The notes: generated from the sequence alone by a model not told the origin. 33,641 bases of DNA from Planctomycetota bacterium (GCA_016793305.1 JAEUHU010000540.1:1-33641); one strand, 5' to 3'. Counted from the stretch's first letter, positions 17,393 to 25,533 are shown. Translations and numbers: made by a program.

Positions 17393-19525
17393 TCACAGCA
17401 GGCCACGGCGCTTCAGCAGCGCCTTGGTGTCGAGCTCGCGGCCGCGGAAGGCGGTGAACATCGACATCGGCTCGCGGGTCATGCCGCGGCTCAGCACGAG
17501 GTCGCGGAAGCGCAGGCCGTTCCTGGCCGTCATGCCGCCGTTCTCCATCACCGCGGCGAACGCGTCGGCGGCCAGCGCCTCGCTCCACATGTAGGCGTAG
17601 TAGCCGGCCGAGTAGCCGCCCGGCCAGACGTGCGCGAAGTAGGTGCTGCGGTAGCGCGGCGGCACCAGCGGCGACAGCACGCCGCCCTTGCGGAGTGCTT
17701 CGGTCTCGAACGCGGCCACGTCCTCGACCTTGGCGTCGGCGGGCAGCGTGTGCCACGCCATGTCGAGGATCGCCGCCGCCACGTACTCGAGCGACGCGAA
17801 GCCCTGCCCGAACGAGCGGGCGGCCCGGACCTTCTCGACCAGTTCCTTCGGCAGCACCTCGCCGGTCTTCCAATGCTTGGCGCAGCGCGCCAGCACCGCT
17901 GGGTCGAACGCGAAGTCCTCGTGGAACTGCGACGGGAACTCGACGAAGTCGCGCGGTACCGACGTGCCCGACAGCAGCGGGTAGCGCACGCGGCTGAACA
18001 GTCCGTGCACGCCGTGGCCGAACTCGTGGAACAGCGTGGTGACCTCGTCGAAGCTCAGCAGCGTCGGCTGGTCCTTGCCGGGCTTCTGGATGTTCATCAC
18101 GTTGACCACCACCGGCTTCTGCGCGAGCAGTTCGCTCTGGTCGACGAAGTCGTTCATCCAGGCGCCGCCGCGCTTGCTCGGCCGTGCGTAGTAGTCGGTG
18201 TAGAACAGGCCGACCGAGCTGCGGTCGGCGTCGAACACCTCGTAGACCCGCACGTCCGGGTGGTAGACCGGCAGGTCCTTGCGCTCGACGAGTTCGACGC
18301 CGTAGAGCTGCTTCGCCATGAAGAACAGGCCGTTCTGCAGCACCGACTCGAGCTCGAAGTACTGCTTCACCGCGCCTTCGTCGAACGCGTAGCGCTCCTT
18401 GCGCACCTGCTCGGCCACGTAGGCCCAGTCCCACGCGGCGAGCTTCTGGCCGCCCTGGTGCCGGTCGAGCCAGGCCTGCAGTTCGGCGGCCTCCTGTTCG
18501 GCCTTGGCGACGATCTGCTTGCTCATGCCGGCGAGCATCGTCTGCACGGCCCCGGCACTGCCGGCCATCTGGTCGGCGAGCACGTAGTCGGCGTGGGTCG
18601 CGTAGCCCAGCAGCTTGGCGCGTTCGGCGCGCAGGGCCGCGATCTGCAGCACCAGGGCCTTGGTGTCGTGCTCGTTGCCGCGGTTGCAGCGTGCGTTCGA
18701 GGCCTCGAACACCTTCTGGCGGGTCTGCCGGTCCTGCAGCGACGACAGCACGCCCTGCGAGGTCGGCAGCTGCAGCGTCAGCAGGAACTTGCCGGGCTTG
18801 CCGGCTTCCTTCGCGGCGTCCGCCGCCGCCGAGACGGCGCTCGGGTCGAGGCCGGCGAGCTGCTTCTCGTCGTCGAGCACGACCGCCAGGGCCTTGGTGT
18901 CGGCCAGCAGGCTCTCCTGGAAGCGCGTCGTCAGCGTCGACATCGCCTCGTTGATGGTGCGCAGCCGCTGCTGCGCGTCCGGGCCGAGCCGCGCGCCGTT
19001 GCGCACGAACGCCGTGTGGTAACGCTCGACCAGCCGCTTCTGCTCGGCATCACCCAGCGACTCGCGCGCTGCGAACACCGCCTCGACTCGTGCGAACAGC
19101 CGCGCATCGAGCCAGATCGCGTCCTGGTGCTGGGCGAGCTTCGGGGCCACTTCGGCCTGCACGCTCTGGATCACCGGGTTGGTGGTCGACTCGGTCAGGT
19201 TGAAGAACACCTTGTTGACGCGGGTCAGCAGCGCCCCGGCCCGTTCCATCGCCTCGATCGTGTTGGCGAACGTCGGCGCGTCCTTCCGGGTGGCGATCGC
19301 CTCGATCTCGGCGCGATGCACGCGCATGCCCTCGAGCAGGGCCGGCAGGAAGTGGCCGTTGGTGATCGTGTCGAACGCGGGCGTCGAATACGGGAGGGTA
19401 CTCGGTGCGGCGAACGGGTTGTCCTTGGGGAGCGCAACGGCGGTCATGAAGTCCTGGGCTGCAGCGGCGGAGGCACCGGCGGCGACGGCCGCCAGCAAGA
19501 GCGTTGGGAAGGCTATCGGTCGCAT
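17393..19525 (-). CDS. dcp: Peptidyl-dipeptidase Dcp (M3 zinc metallopeptidase), exported
   Basis: A 710-residue zinc metallopeptidase of family M3 that removes dipeptides from C-termini of oligopeptides. The signal peptide (MRPIAFPTLLLAAVAAGASAAAAQ) indicates a periplasmic enzyme. NPFAAPSTLPYSTPAFDTI is the usual start of the mature domain. The zinc motif HEFGH is at residues 500-504 inside TLFHEFGHGVHGLFS. Downstream GTSVPRDFVEFPSQFHED gives the third ligand region, and YRSTYFAHVWPGGYSAGYYAYMWSE is the conserved substrate-binding segment. Length is normal for the family. A TAAGCT -10 element lies exactly 6 nt before the ATG, suggesting a leaderless mRNA. It is divergent from the MgtC-like gene and shares a 95-bp promoter region with it. 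Oligopeptidase A is the main alternative, but the export signal favours Dcp. Confidence 0.93.
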   Translation of the reverse strand: MRPIAFPTLLLAAVAAGASAAAAQDFMTAVALPKDNPFAAPSTLPYSTPAFDTITNGHFLPALLEGMRVHRAEIEAIATRKDAPTFANTIEAMERAGALLTRVNKVFFNLTESTTNPVIQSVQAEVAPKLAQHQDAIWLDARLFARVEAVFAARESLGDAEQKRLVERYHTAFVRNGARLGPDAQQRLRTINEAMSTLTTRFQESLLADTKALAVVLDDEKQLAGLDPSAVSAAADAAKEAGKPGKFLLTLQLPTSQGVLSSLQDRQTRQKVFEASNARCNRGNEHDTKALVLQIAALRAERAKLLGYATHADYVLADQMAGSAGAVQTMLAGMSKQIVAKAEQEAAELQAWLDRHQGGQKLAAWDWAYVAEQVRKERYAFDEGAVKQYFELESVLQNGLFFMAKQLYGVELVERKDLPVYHPDVRVYEVFDADRSSVGLFYTDYYARPSKRGGAWMNDFVDQSELLAQKPVVVNVMNIQKPGKDQPTLLSFDEVTTLFHEFGHGVHGLFSRVRYPLLSGTSVPRDFVEFPSQFHEDFAFDPAVLARCAKHWKTGEVLPKELVEKVRAARSFGQGFASLEYVAAAILDMAWHTLPADAKVEDVAAFETEALRKGGVLSPLVPPRYRSTYFAHVWPGGYSAGYYAYMWSEALAADAFAAVMENGGMTARNGLRFRDLVLSRGMTREPMSMFTAFRGRELDTKALLKRRGLL

Positions 19526-19531
19526 GGCGGC

Positions 19532-19537
19532 AGCTTA
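19532..19537 (-). promoter_or_regulatory. Putative -10 element of dcp (leaderless)
   Basis: TAAGCT on the minus strand with GCCGCC (6 nt) before the ATG at 19525. The spacing places the transcription start at or next to the start codon. Confidence 0.45.
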
Positions 19538-19608
19538 CGAAGCAGGGTGACCGACGGCGAAGTCCGAGTCGGGCCGAGTGGCGCATGAGTCGGATGGCCG
19601 GTCGCCGC

Positions 19609-19614
19609 TAGAGT
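19609..19614 (+). promoter_or_regulatory. Putative -10 element of the MgtC/DUF4010 gene (leaderless)
   Basis: TAGAGT followed by CCGGTG and the GTG at 19621. The 6-nt spacing equals that of dcp on the other strand of the same intergenic region. Confidence 0.45.
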
Positions 19615-19620
19615 CCGGTG

Positions 19621-20889
19621 GTGACCAGCGGACTCGACCTCGCCACGGCGCTCGACTTCGGCAACGCCCTGCTGCTCGGCGCCCTGCTCGGCATCGAGCG
19701 CGAGAAGCGGAACGTGCGCGAGGGGTTCGGCATCGCCGGGCTGCGCAGCTTCGTGATGTTCGCCATGGTCGGGGCGATCGGCGGGCATCTGTCGCACACG
19801 CTGCAGGCACCGTGGGTGCTGGTCGCCTCGATCGCGGCCGTGGCGGCGATCGTCGTCGCCGGCTACCTGGCCGCTGCGAAGGTGCGCCCGGGGGAACTCG
19901 GGCTCACGACCGAACTGGCGGCGCTGGTGACCTGCCTGCTCGGCGCGTTGTCGACCAGCGGGCATCGCGAGCTGGCCATCGCGCTGGGCGTCGGCGCCGC
20001 GGCGTTGCTCGCCTACAAGAAGCCGCTGCACGACCTGGTCGGGCGGCTCGGCTGGGACGACGTGCTGGTGGGGCTGCGCCTCCTGCTGGCGCTGTTCCTG
20101 GTGCTGCCGTTGCTCGAGGACCGCGCCATCGATCCGTGGGGCGCGATCAACCTCTACAAGCTGTGGCTGCTGGTGCTGCTGATCTCCGGCCTGTCGCTGG
20201 TCGGCTACGTGGCGACCCGCTGGCTCGGGCCAGGCCGCGGCATCGCCGTGACGGCGTTGGCGGGAGGGCTCGTCAGCTCGACTGCGGTCACGCTGGCCAT
20301 GGCCAAGCAGAGTCGCGACGAAGGTGCGCTGCCGGAGCCGCTGGCCGGCGGCGTGGCGCTGGCCTGGGCCGTGATGTTCGCGCGCGTGGTGGCTCTGGCC
20401 GCCGTGGTGGCGCCGGCGACGTTCGTGCGCCTGGCACCCGCGTTCCTGGCGATGGCGGCGGTGTGCGGGCTCGCCAGCGTGTGGCTGTTGCGCAGCGGTC
20501 GTGTGCCGGCCACGGCCGCGGCGTCGGTGCCGATGAAGAACCCGTTCTCGCTGCTCGCAGCCTGCAAGTTCGCGGCGCTGTTCGCGGGGGTGCAGCTGCT
20601 GCTGAAGCTCGGCCAGCAGCACCTGCCGCAGTCGGGGATCCTCGCGGTCGCGGCCCTGGCGGGTCTCACCGACGTCGACGCGATCAGCCTGGCGATGGCG
20701 GAGCGGGCCAGGTCCGTGGCCGCCGATCTGCCGCTGGCCGTCGTCGCGATCGCGGTCGCCAGCGCCAGCAACACGTTGGTCAAGGCCGGCCTCGCGGTCG
20801 GCATGGGGCGAGGGCTCGGCCGCAGCGTGCTGCCGGTCGCGGCGGCGTCGCTCGTGGTGGGCGGCGTCGTGCTGTGGGCGTCGTCCTGA
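19621..20889 (+). CDS. MgtC/SapB family membrane protein with DUF4010 domain
   Basis: A 422-residue inner-membrane protein with about twelve helices. The N-terminal 150 residues carry the MgtC/SapB signature (ALLLGALLGIEREKRN, then GIAGLRSFVMFAMVGAIGG). The rest fits DUF4010 (WLGPGRGIAVTALAGGLVSSTAVTLAMAKQSR, GILAVAALAGLTDVDAISLAMA). Such fusions are usually annotated as putative Mg2+ or other small-solute transport proteins; the transported species is not known. Two GTG codons are in tandem at 19618 and 19621. The second is preferred because it lies 6 nt after the TAGAGT -10 element. The gene is followed by a strong hairpin (20932-20968) before the convergent lysine-rich gene. Confidence 0.85.
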   Translation: MTSGLDLATALDFGNALLLGALLGIEREKRNVREGFGIAGLRSFVMFAMVGAIGGHLSHTLQAPWVLVASIAAVAAIVVAGYLAAAKVRPGELGLTTELAALVTCLLGALSTSGHRELAIALGVGAAALLAYKKPLHDLVGRLGWDDVLVGLRLLLALFLVLPLLEDRAIDPWGAINLYKLWLLVLLISGLSLVGYVATRWLGPGRGIAVTALAGGLVSSTAVTLAMAKQSRDEGALPEPLAGGVALAWAVMFARVVALAAVVAPATFVRLAPAFLAMAAVCGLASVWLLRSGRVPATAAASVPMKNPFSLLAACKFAALFAGVQLLLKLGQQHLPQSGILAVAALAGLTDVDAISLAMAERARSVAADLPLAVVAIAVASASNTLVKAGLAVGMGRGLGRSVLPVAAASLVVGGVVLWASS

Positions 20890-20917
20890 AGCGGCGGCAC
20901 GAGAGCCGGCGAACGGC

Positions 20918-20934
20918 TCGCCCGGAAAGCAGAC
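20918..20934. terminator. Small hairpin between convergent genes
   Basis: GAGCCG, loop GCGAA, CGGCTC: a 6-bp perfect stem about 25 bases after the stop of the DUF4010 gene, just ahead of the larger hairpin. Position is given to within a few bases. Confidence 0.3.
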
Positions 20935-20968
20935 GACGCGATGGTGCGCTCGGCACCACCGCGTCGTC
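20932..20968. terminator. Long hairpin, probable bidirectional terminator
   Basis: Left arm GACGACGCGATGGTGC (20932-20947), loop GCTCG, right arm GCACCACCGCGTCGTC (20953-20968): a 16-bp stem with one mismatch. It lies between the convergent DUF4010 and lysine-rich protein genes. No T-run follows on either strand, so it may act as an RNA 3'-end stabiliser or a non-canonical terminator. Confidence 0.55.
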
Positions 20969-21033
20969 GTCGCCGGCGAACGCCTGCCAGAGGCAAGCCT
21001 GCCCCGCGAACGGCGGAGCGATCGCCGTGGCGA

Positions 21034-21138
21034 TCAGCCCTTCATCGCCTTCTTGGCGGCCTTCTCGGCGCGCTTCTCCTTGAGGGACTTCTCGGGCTTC
21101 TTCTTCGTTTCCTTCTTGCCTTGTTGGCCCTTGGCCAT
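21034..21138 (-). CDS. 34-residue lysine-rich small protein
   Basis: The reading frame gives a 34-residue protein that opens MAKGQQGKKETKKKPEK and ends AAKKAMKG. It has 14 lysines and no hydrophobic core, so it is very basic and probably disordered. The ATG has a clear GGAGG Shine-Dalgarno sequence 7 nt upstream, one of the few strong ones in the window. Small lysine-rich proteins opening MAKGQ or MSKGN with KKETKKPKK are widespread in bacteria and uncharacterised; I recall the pattern but no name. Nucleic-acid or ribosome binding would fit the charge but is a guess. It converges with the DUF4010 gene across the hairpin region and is divergent from the VF530-family gene. Confidence 0.7.
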   Translation of the reverse strand: MAKGQQGKKETKKKPEKSLKEKRAEKAAKKAMKG

Positions 21139-21257
21139 GGTTGCCTCCGGTGGTCTCGAGGATCAGGGGCGCGCGTGGCTCCGTGCCACGCACGTTCGCA
21201 TTGCGATCCGCACAGATTGCGGTCGAGGCGACGGAGATTCCAGTGGGCAGCCTGTGG

Positions 21258-21263
21258 CATGCT
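21258..21263 (+). promoter_or_regulatory. Weak -10-like element before the VF530-family gene
   Basis: CATGCT followed by GCGTGG and the GTG at 21270. It lacks the first T, but the 6-nt spacing matches the other leaderless starts. Confidence 0.3.
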
Positions 21264-21269
21264 GCGTGG

Positions 21270-21530
21270 GTGAGCGAGCGCCCCGTCGATCCGCAGTCGA
21301 ACCACCCGCAGCCGAACAACCCGCTGCACGGCGTCACGCTCGCGGCGATCCTCGAGCACCTGGTGGCGACGATCGGTTGGGCAGCGATGGCGCGCGCGGT
21401 CGACATCCGCTGCTTCACCTTCGAGCCGAGCATCACGTCGTCCTTGAAGTTCCTGCGCAAGGTGCCGTGGGCCCGCGCCAAGGTCGAAGAGCTCTACCTG
21501 CGCACCAAGGCCCGCCAGCGCCGCTCGTGA
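21270..21530 (+). CDS. VF530 family (DUF2132) DNA-binding-like protein
   Basis: An 86-residue protein matching the VF530/DUF2132 family over its whole core: NNPLHGVTLAAILEHLV, GWAAMARAVDIRCFTFEPSITSSLKFLRKVPWARAKVEELYL. Family members are small helical proteins of about 75 residues, annotated as DNA-binding on structural grounds (structure from Vibrio fischeri VF530). The N-terminus here has a short extra stretch (SERPVDPQSNHPQPN). The start at GTG 21270 was chosen over the upstream open frame because the core begins 20 residues later and a CATGCT element sits 6 nt before it. The C-terminus is basic (RTKARQRRS). The target is unknown. Confidence 0.85.
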   Translation: MSERPVDPQSNHPQPNNPLHGVTLAAILEHLVATIGWAAMARAVDIRCFTFEPSITSSLKFLRKVPWARAKVEELYLRTKARQRRS

Positions 21531-21576
21531 CCGTGGGCGCGGCTGCCGCGCGAGGTGGCGTGCGAGGTTGGCGTTC

Positions 21577-22824
21577 CTAGCGAGCCTGGCCCTCCGAGGC
21601 GTCCTCGGCACCGCGTGGATCGGCCACCCGCCCGGCGAACAGCACGAGGTCGGTGCGCACGTCGCGCAGCACGAACGCGAACGGGCGGTCGGCGACGAAG
21701 TGCTTCGGCAGGCCGCCCGGCGCTGCCGTGCGCTTCATCACCACCGCGGTCGCCGCCGCGGCTTCGACGCCGTTCTCGTCGCACTGGACCCACGTCTGGT
21801 GCACCACGTCGGTGACGACCAGCCGGTTCGTCGGGGCGATGCCGCGGAAGTCGACCTTGCCGCCGTCGAACGCGGCCCAGAGCCCCAGGGCCTGCAGTGG
21901 TTCCTTCAACCGATGCCTCGACGCGGTGCGGAAGCGCGGCAGCTGGACGTGGACCTGGGCTTGCTGCAGGGCCTGCCGATGTTCGCCGGCCAGCAGCACC
22001 CGTTCGGCCACCGCGAGCTCGGTGCCTTGCTTCGGCACCAGGAACTCCGCCTGCAACGAGCCACCCGTGAACGGCAGCACCACGGCTTGCCAGTGCGCCG
22101 ACTCGGCGAAGGCGAACTCCTCGATCGTGTGCATCGTCGGCACCGCGACCGCCTCGCCGTTCGCCAGGTGGAACGGGTCGTCGGTGGTGCCGCCCTTCAT
22201 GAACGGGTGCAGCCAGGCGGCCTTCAGCCACAGTGCATTGGTCAGCACCAGCTCGGTCGAGGCGTCGACCAGGTCCTTCGGCAGCAGGTCCCGGATGCGG
22301 TCGTCGGTCGCCTTGGCGACGTGCGCGTTGATCCGTCGGCGCGCGGCCTCGGAATCGCCGTGGAAATCGACCTCGTGCTGGCCGGCGAGCAGCGAACGGC
22401 GCAGCACCTGCAGGTAGCCGGGCACCAGCTGGTTGCCCTGCTGGTTCCACAGATCGTTGGCGAGGCGCAGCAGCGGCGCCTCGGCATCCGGCTTGCCGGT
22501 CGGGGCCAGCGAACTCGCCTGCAGCAGCGCGTGGGCGGCGTCGTGCAGGCGCTTGCCCTGCAGTTCGGCTGGCAACTGCAGCACCCGCACCAGCTCGTCG
22601 TGGGTGGTGCCGCGGGCCCCGGGTTCGAGCAGCAGCAGCGCCAGCGCGATGCTCGCCGGCGACACGGTCGGGTTGCTCGCCGGCTGCAGTTGCGCGTGCA
22701 AGGTCGCGCCGAACCGATTGCAGGCCGCGGCGAGCAGCTTCGCGTCGGCTGGCACTGGGTTTGGTTCCTGGGCGAAGAGGCTGGCGGCGGCCAGCAGGAA
22801 GGTGGGGATCGTCGTGGTGTTCAT
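21577..22824 (-). CDS. Secreted serpin (serine protease inhibitor)
   Basis: A 415-residue protein with a signal peptide (MNTTTIPTFLLAAASLFAQ) and a full-length serpin fold. Typical segments: NPTVSPASIALALLLLEPGARGTTHDELVRVL, NDLWNQQGNQLVPGYLQVL, LVLTNALWLKAAWLHPF, and the C-terminal ADRPFAFVLRDVRTDLVLFAGRVADP. The reactive-centre loop keeps the small-residue hinge needed for inhibition (ENGVEAAAATAVVM). Counting from the hinge Gly as P15 puts P1 at Thr in MKRTA, with Arg one residue earlier. A shift of one would give a trypsin-like target. The start at 22824 was chosen by the signal peptide; the longer frame covers only intergenic sequence. No Shine-Dalgarno or clear promoter is seen. It is divergent from the DUF1801 gene. 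Target protease unknown, possibly external or host-like proteases. Confidence 0.93.
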   Translation of the reverse strand: MNTTTIPTFLLAAASLFAQEPNPVPADAKLLAAACNRFGATLHAQLQPASNPTVSPASIALALLLLEPGARGTTHDELVRVLQLPAELQGKRLHDAAHALLQASSLAPTGKPDAEAPLLRLANDLWNQQGNQLVPGYLQVLRRSLLAGQHEVDFHGDSEAARRRINAHVAKATDDRIRDLLPKDLVDASTELVLTNALWLKAAWLHPFMKGGTTDDPFHLANGEAVAVPTMHTIEEFAFAESAHWQAVVLPFTGGSLQAEFLVPKQGTELAVAERVLLAGEHRQALQQAQVHVQLPRFRTASRHRLKEPLQALGLWAAFDGGKVDFRGIAPTNRLVVTDVVHQTWVQCDENGVEAAAATAVVMKRTAAPGGLPKHFVADRPFAFVLRDVRTDLVLFAGRVADPRGAEDASEGQAR

Positions 22825-22914
22825 GGAGCGTCGCTGGGTCGCGAGCGGCGGCCGAACGCTGCGGTCGCGGTGGGGTTCCCACGCCGTGCCTCTCGTCGGT
22901 GGTGGGATCGTCGC

Positions 22915-22920
22915 TATCGT
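22915..22920 (+). promoter_or_regulatory. Putative -10 element for the DUF1801 gene
   Basis: TATCGT, 10 nt before the ATG at 22931, predicting a leader of about four bases. Confidence 0.4.
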
Positions 22921-22930
22921 CCCACGGCCC

Positions 22931-23401
22931 ATGGCCACGTCGAAGAAGTCTCCCTCCGCGCGTGCGCCGCGCCAGCCTGCGGCTCGGACCAAGGGCACAC
23001 CCGCGAAGGCAGCCAGGTCCGGCGATGCCGTGTCGCGCTGGCTCGCCGGTTGCCGCCACCCGCTGCGTCCCGTGCTCGACGCCCTGCGCGCCGTTGTCGT
23101 CGCCGCCGAGCCGCGCCTCGTCGAGGGCGTCAAGTGGAACGCGCCGAGCTACGCGGTCGGCGGCGGCGACGACCGCATCACGTTCAATCTGAGCGCGCCC
23201 GATCGGGTGCGGCTGATCTTCCATTGCGGCGTGAAGAAGCGTGCCGCGAAGGGACGGGTGCCCGTTGCCGATCGCGGCCTGCTCGAGTGGGCCGCCGACG
23301 ATCGTGGCATCGCCACGTTCCGAAGCCTCGCCGAGGTCCAGGCGGTCGAGACGGCGCTGGGCGAGCTGGTTCGCGCGTGGCTCGCGGCGACGACGATCTG
23401 A
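22931..23401 (+). CDS. DUF1801-domain protein with basic N-terminal tail
   Basis: A 156-residue cytoplasmic protein. Residues 1-37 form a basic tail rich in Lys, Arg, Ala and Pro (KKSPSARAPRQPAARTKG), probably disordered. The rest matches DUF1801 (YdhG-like, SRPBCC-neighbour fold): LRAVVVAAEPRLVEGVKWNAPSYAV, RLIFHCGVKKRA, ADRGLLEWAADDRGIATF. DUF1801 proteins are uncharacterised; some resemble iron-chaperone frataxin folds. The start at 22931 follows a TATCGT -10 element by 10 nt. The stop codon TGA (23399-23401) forms one edge of a perfect inverted repeat shared with the convergent glyS gene. Confidence 0.8.
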   Translation: MATSKKSPSARAPRQPAARTKGTPAKAARSGDAVSRWLAGCRHPLRPVLDALRAVVVAAEPRLVEGVKWNAPSYAVGGGDDRITFNLSAPDRVRLIFHCGVKKRAAKGRVPVADRGLLEWAADDRGIATFRSLAEVQAVETALGELVRAWLAATTI

Positions 23402-23426
23402 TCGGGCGGCTTGCCGCCCGATCAGA
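23397..23426. terminator. Perfect 14-bp inverted repeat spanning both stop codons, bidirectional terminator
   Basis: TCTGATCGGGCGGC, TT, GCCGCCCGATCAGA. The TGA of the DUF1801 gene (23399-23401) and the TGA of glyS (minus strand, 23424-23422) are paired symmetrically within the stem, so each gene's stop codon is part of the palindrome. No T-run follows on either side. Confidence 0.6.
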
Positions 23427-25521
23427 CCGCCAGCTTGGCGAGATCGGCGACGCGGTTCATCAGCGCGTGCAGCGCCGAGAGCAGCGCCAGGCGGTTGCCG
23501 CGCAACACGGGATCGTCGGCGTTGACCATCACCGCGTCGAAGAACGCGTCGACCGGTGCCTTCAGCTGGGCGCACGCCAAGAGGCCGCCCTGGTGGTCGC
23601 CGGCGTCGAACTTCGGCGTCGCCATTGCCTGCACGCGCAACAGGGCTTGGTGCAGGTCTCGTTCCTGCGGCTCGACGAGCCGCGCCGGGTCGACGTTGCC
23701 GAGCGCTCCCTCGCTCTTCTTCAGGATGTTGCCGATGCGCTTGTTGGCGGCGGCGAGCGACGCCGATTCCGGCAGGGCCGCGAACGCGCGCACCGCGGCG
23801 AGGCGCTTCTGCACGTCGGCGAGGCGCTGCGGCCGCAGGCTCAGCACCGCGTCGATCTCCTGGGCGGTGTAGCCCTGGTCCTTCAGCATCGCGGCGAGGC
23901 GGTCGAACACGAACTCGGTCAGCGGCGCCGACGGGTCCTGGATGCGCGCGCCGAACGGCGCCTTCGCCGCGTCGATCAGCGACGACAGCTCGACCAGCAG
24001 CTGCTTCTCGACCAGCATGCGCACGACGCCGAGCGCATGGCGGCGCAGCGCGAACGGGTCCTTGTCGCCGGTCGGCACCTGGCCGATGCCGAACAGGCCG
24101 ACCAGTGTCTCCAGCTTGTCGGCCAGCGCCACGCACACCCCGACCGGGTTGCGCGGCAACTGGTCGCCGGCGAAGCGCGGCTTGTAGTGGTCCTCGATCG
24201 CTTCGGCGATCGTGTCGACCTCGCCGTCGTGCCGCGCGTAGTAGCCGCCCATGACGCCCTGCAGTTCGGGGAACTCGCCGACCATCTCGGTCAGCAGATC
24301 GGCCTTCGCCAGCTCGGCGGCGCGTGCGGCCTGCTGCGACAGGGTGGTGCCACCGAGCATCGTGCCGATCGAGCCGGCGATCCTCTGCACGCGCTCGACG
24401 CGTTCGCCCTGGGTGCCGAGCTTGTTGTGGTAGACGACCTTCGCGAGGCCCGGCAGCCGGTCGCGCAGGCTCTTCTTGCGATCCTGGTCGAAGAAGAACT
24501 TCGCGTCGGCGAGGCGCGGCCGCACCACGCGCTCGTTGCCGGCGATCACGGCGCTCGGGTCGGTGGGGCGGATGTTGGCGACGATCAGGAACCGGTTGGT
24601 CAACCTGCCGCTGCGGTCGAGCAACGGGAAGTACTTCTGGTTCTGCTTCATCGTCAGGATGAGGCACTCCTGCGGCACCTGCAGGAACTCCTCCTCGAAC
24701 CGGCAGAGCAGCACGTTCGGCCGCTCGACCAGGGCGGTGACCTCGTCGAGCAGCGCCGGGTCGTCGATCGGCACGAGGCCTTCGGCAGAGGCTTGCTGCT
24801 GCAGTTGGCGTTCGATCGCATGGCGTCGCGCCGCGAACGACGGCAGCACGGCGCCCTGCTGCTCGAGCGTCGGTGCGTAGGCGTCGGCATCGGCGATCGA
24901 CAGTTCGGCGCTGGCACTCTCGAAGCGGTGGCCGCACGTCGTGCGACCGGCCGACAGGCCGAGGGCCTGGACCGGCACGACCTCGGCACCGTGCAGGGCC
25001 AGCAGACCGTGGGCGGGGCGCACGAACTTCACGTTCGACCAGCCGTCGGCCAGCTGGTAGGTCATCACCTTCGGGATCGGCAGCTTGGCGAGCGCTTCGT
25101 CGAGCGCTTTCTGCAGGCCGGTGGCGAGATCGATGCCCGGCTCGACCTTGTCGAGGAACAACGTCTCGGCCTTGCCGTCGACAGCGCGCTTGAGCGCCGG
25201 GACCACGCTGGCGTCGGCACCGACCGCGGCGAGCTTCTTGAGCAGCACCGGAGTCGCCTGGCCGCTGCCGTCGAGGCCGACCGCGACCGGCACGAGCTTG
25301 ACCAGCACCGGCTTGTCGGCGGCGCGCGCGAGCACGCGCGTCGTGTGCACGGCCAACCGCCGCGGCGAGGCGAACGTGGTCGCGACCGCGTCGGCGGCGA
25401 GCAGCCCCTGGGCGCGCAGGCTGTCGGCGAGCCCTGCGCCGAACGCGTCCCCGAGCTTCTTCAGGGACTTCGGCGGCAGCTCCTCGACGAACAGTTCGAC
25501 CAGCAGGCTCTTCGTGCTCAT
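23422..25521 (-). CDS. glyS: Glycyl-tRNA synthetase beta subunit
   Basis: A 699-residue beta subunit of the alpha2beta2 (bacterial-type) glycyl-tRNA synthetase, which binds tRNA-Gly and works with GlyQ. Family landmarks: LLVELFVEELPPKSLKKLG at the start, TTFASPRRLAV, FLQVPQECLILTMKQNQKYFPLLD, FLIVANI, GNERVVRPRLADAKFFFDQDRK, PTGDKDPFALRRHALGVVRML, and a C-terminal helical domain with FFDAVMVNADDPVLRGNRLALL. Length is normal. The alpha-subunit gene glyQ is not adjacent: the next gene upstream is a barrel protein. A TAGGAT -10 element lies 12 nt before the ATG. The 3' end shares a palindromic terminator with the DUF1801 gene. Confidence 0.97.
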   Translation of the reverse strand: MSTKSLLVELFVEELPPKSLKKLGDAFGAGLADSLRAQGLLAADAVATTFASPRRLAVHTTRVLARAADKPVLVKLVPVAVGLDGSGQATPVLLKKLAAVGADASVVPALKRAVDGKAETLFLDKVEPGIDLATGLQKALDEALAKLPIPKVMTYQLADGWSNVKFVRPAHGLLALHGAEVVPVQALGLSAGRTTCGHRFESASAELSIADADAYAPTLEQQGAVLPSFAARRHAIERQLQQQASAEGLVPIDDPALLDEVTALVERPNVLLCRFEEEFLQVPQECLILTMKQNQKYFPLLDRSGRLTNRFLIVANIRPTDPSAVIAGNERVVRPRLADAKFFFDQDRKKSLRDRLPGLAKVVYHNKLGTQGERVERVQRIAGSIGTMLGGTTLSQQAARAAELAKADLLTEMVGEFPELQGVMGGYYARHDGEVDTIAEAIEDHYKPRFAGDQLPRNPVGVCVALADKLETLVGLFGIGQVPTGDKDPFALRRHALGVVRMLVEKQLLVELSSLIDAAKAPFGARIQDPSAPLTEFVFDRLAAMLKDQGYTAQEIDAVLSLRPQRLADVQKRLAAVRAFAALPESASLAAANKRIGNILKKSEGALGNVDPARLVEPQERDLHQALLRVQAMATPKFDAGDHQGGLLACAQLKAPVDAFFDAVMVNADDPVLRGNRLALLSALHALMNRVADLAKLAV

Positions 25522-25533
25522 GACGGGGCGAGG

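Noticed and set aside
15811..17457. A 548-codon plus-strand frame starting 2 nt after a TAGCAT element
   Set aside because: Its product is Arg-rich with no membrane helices, unlike the overlapping 15851 frame, which is a clear polytopic protein.
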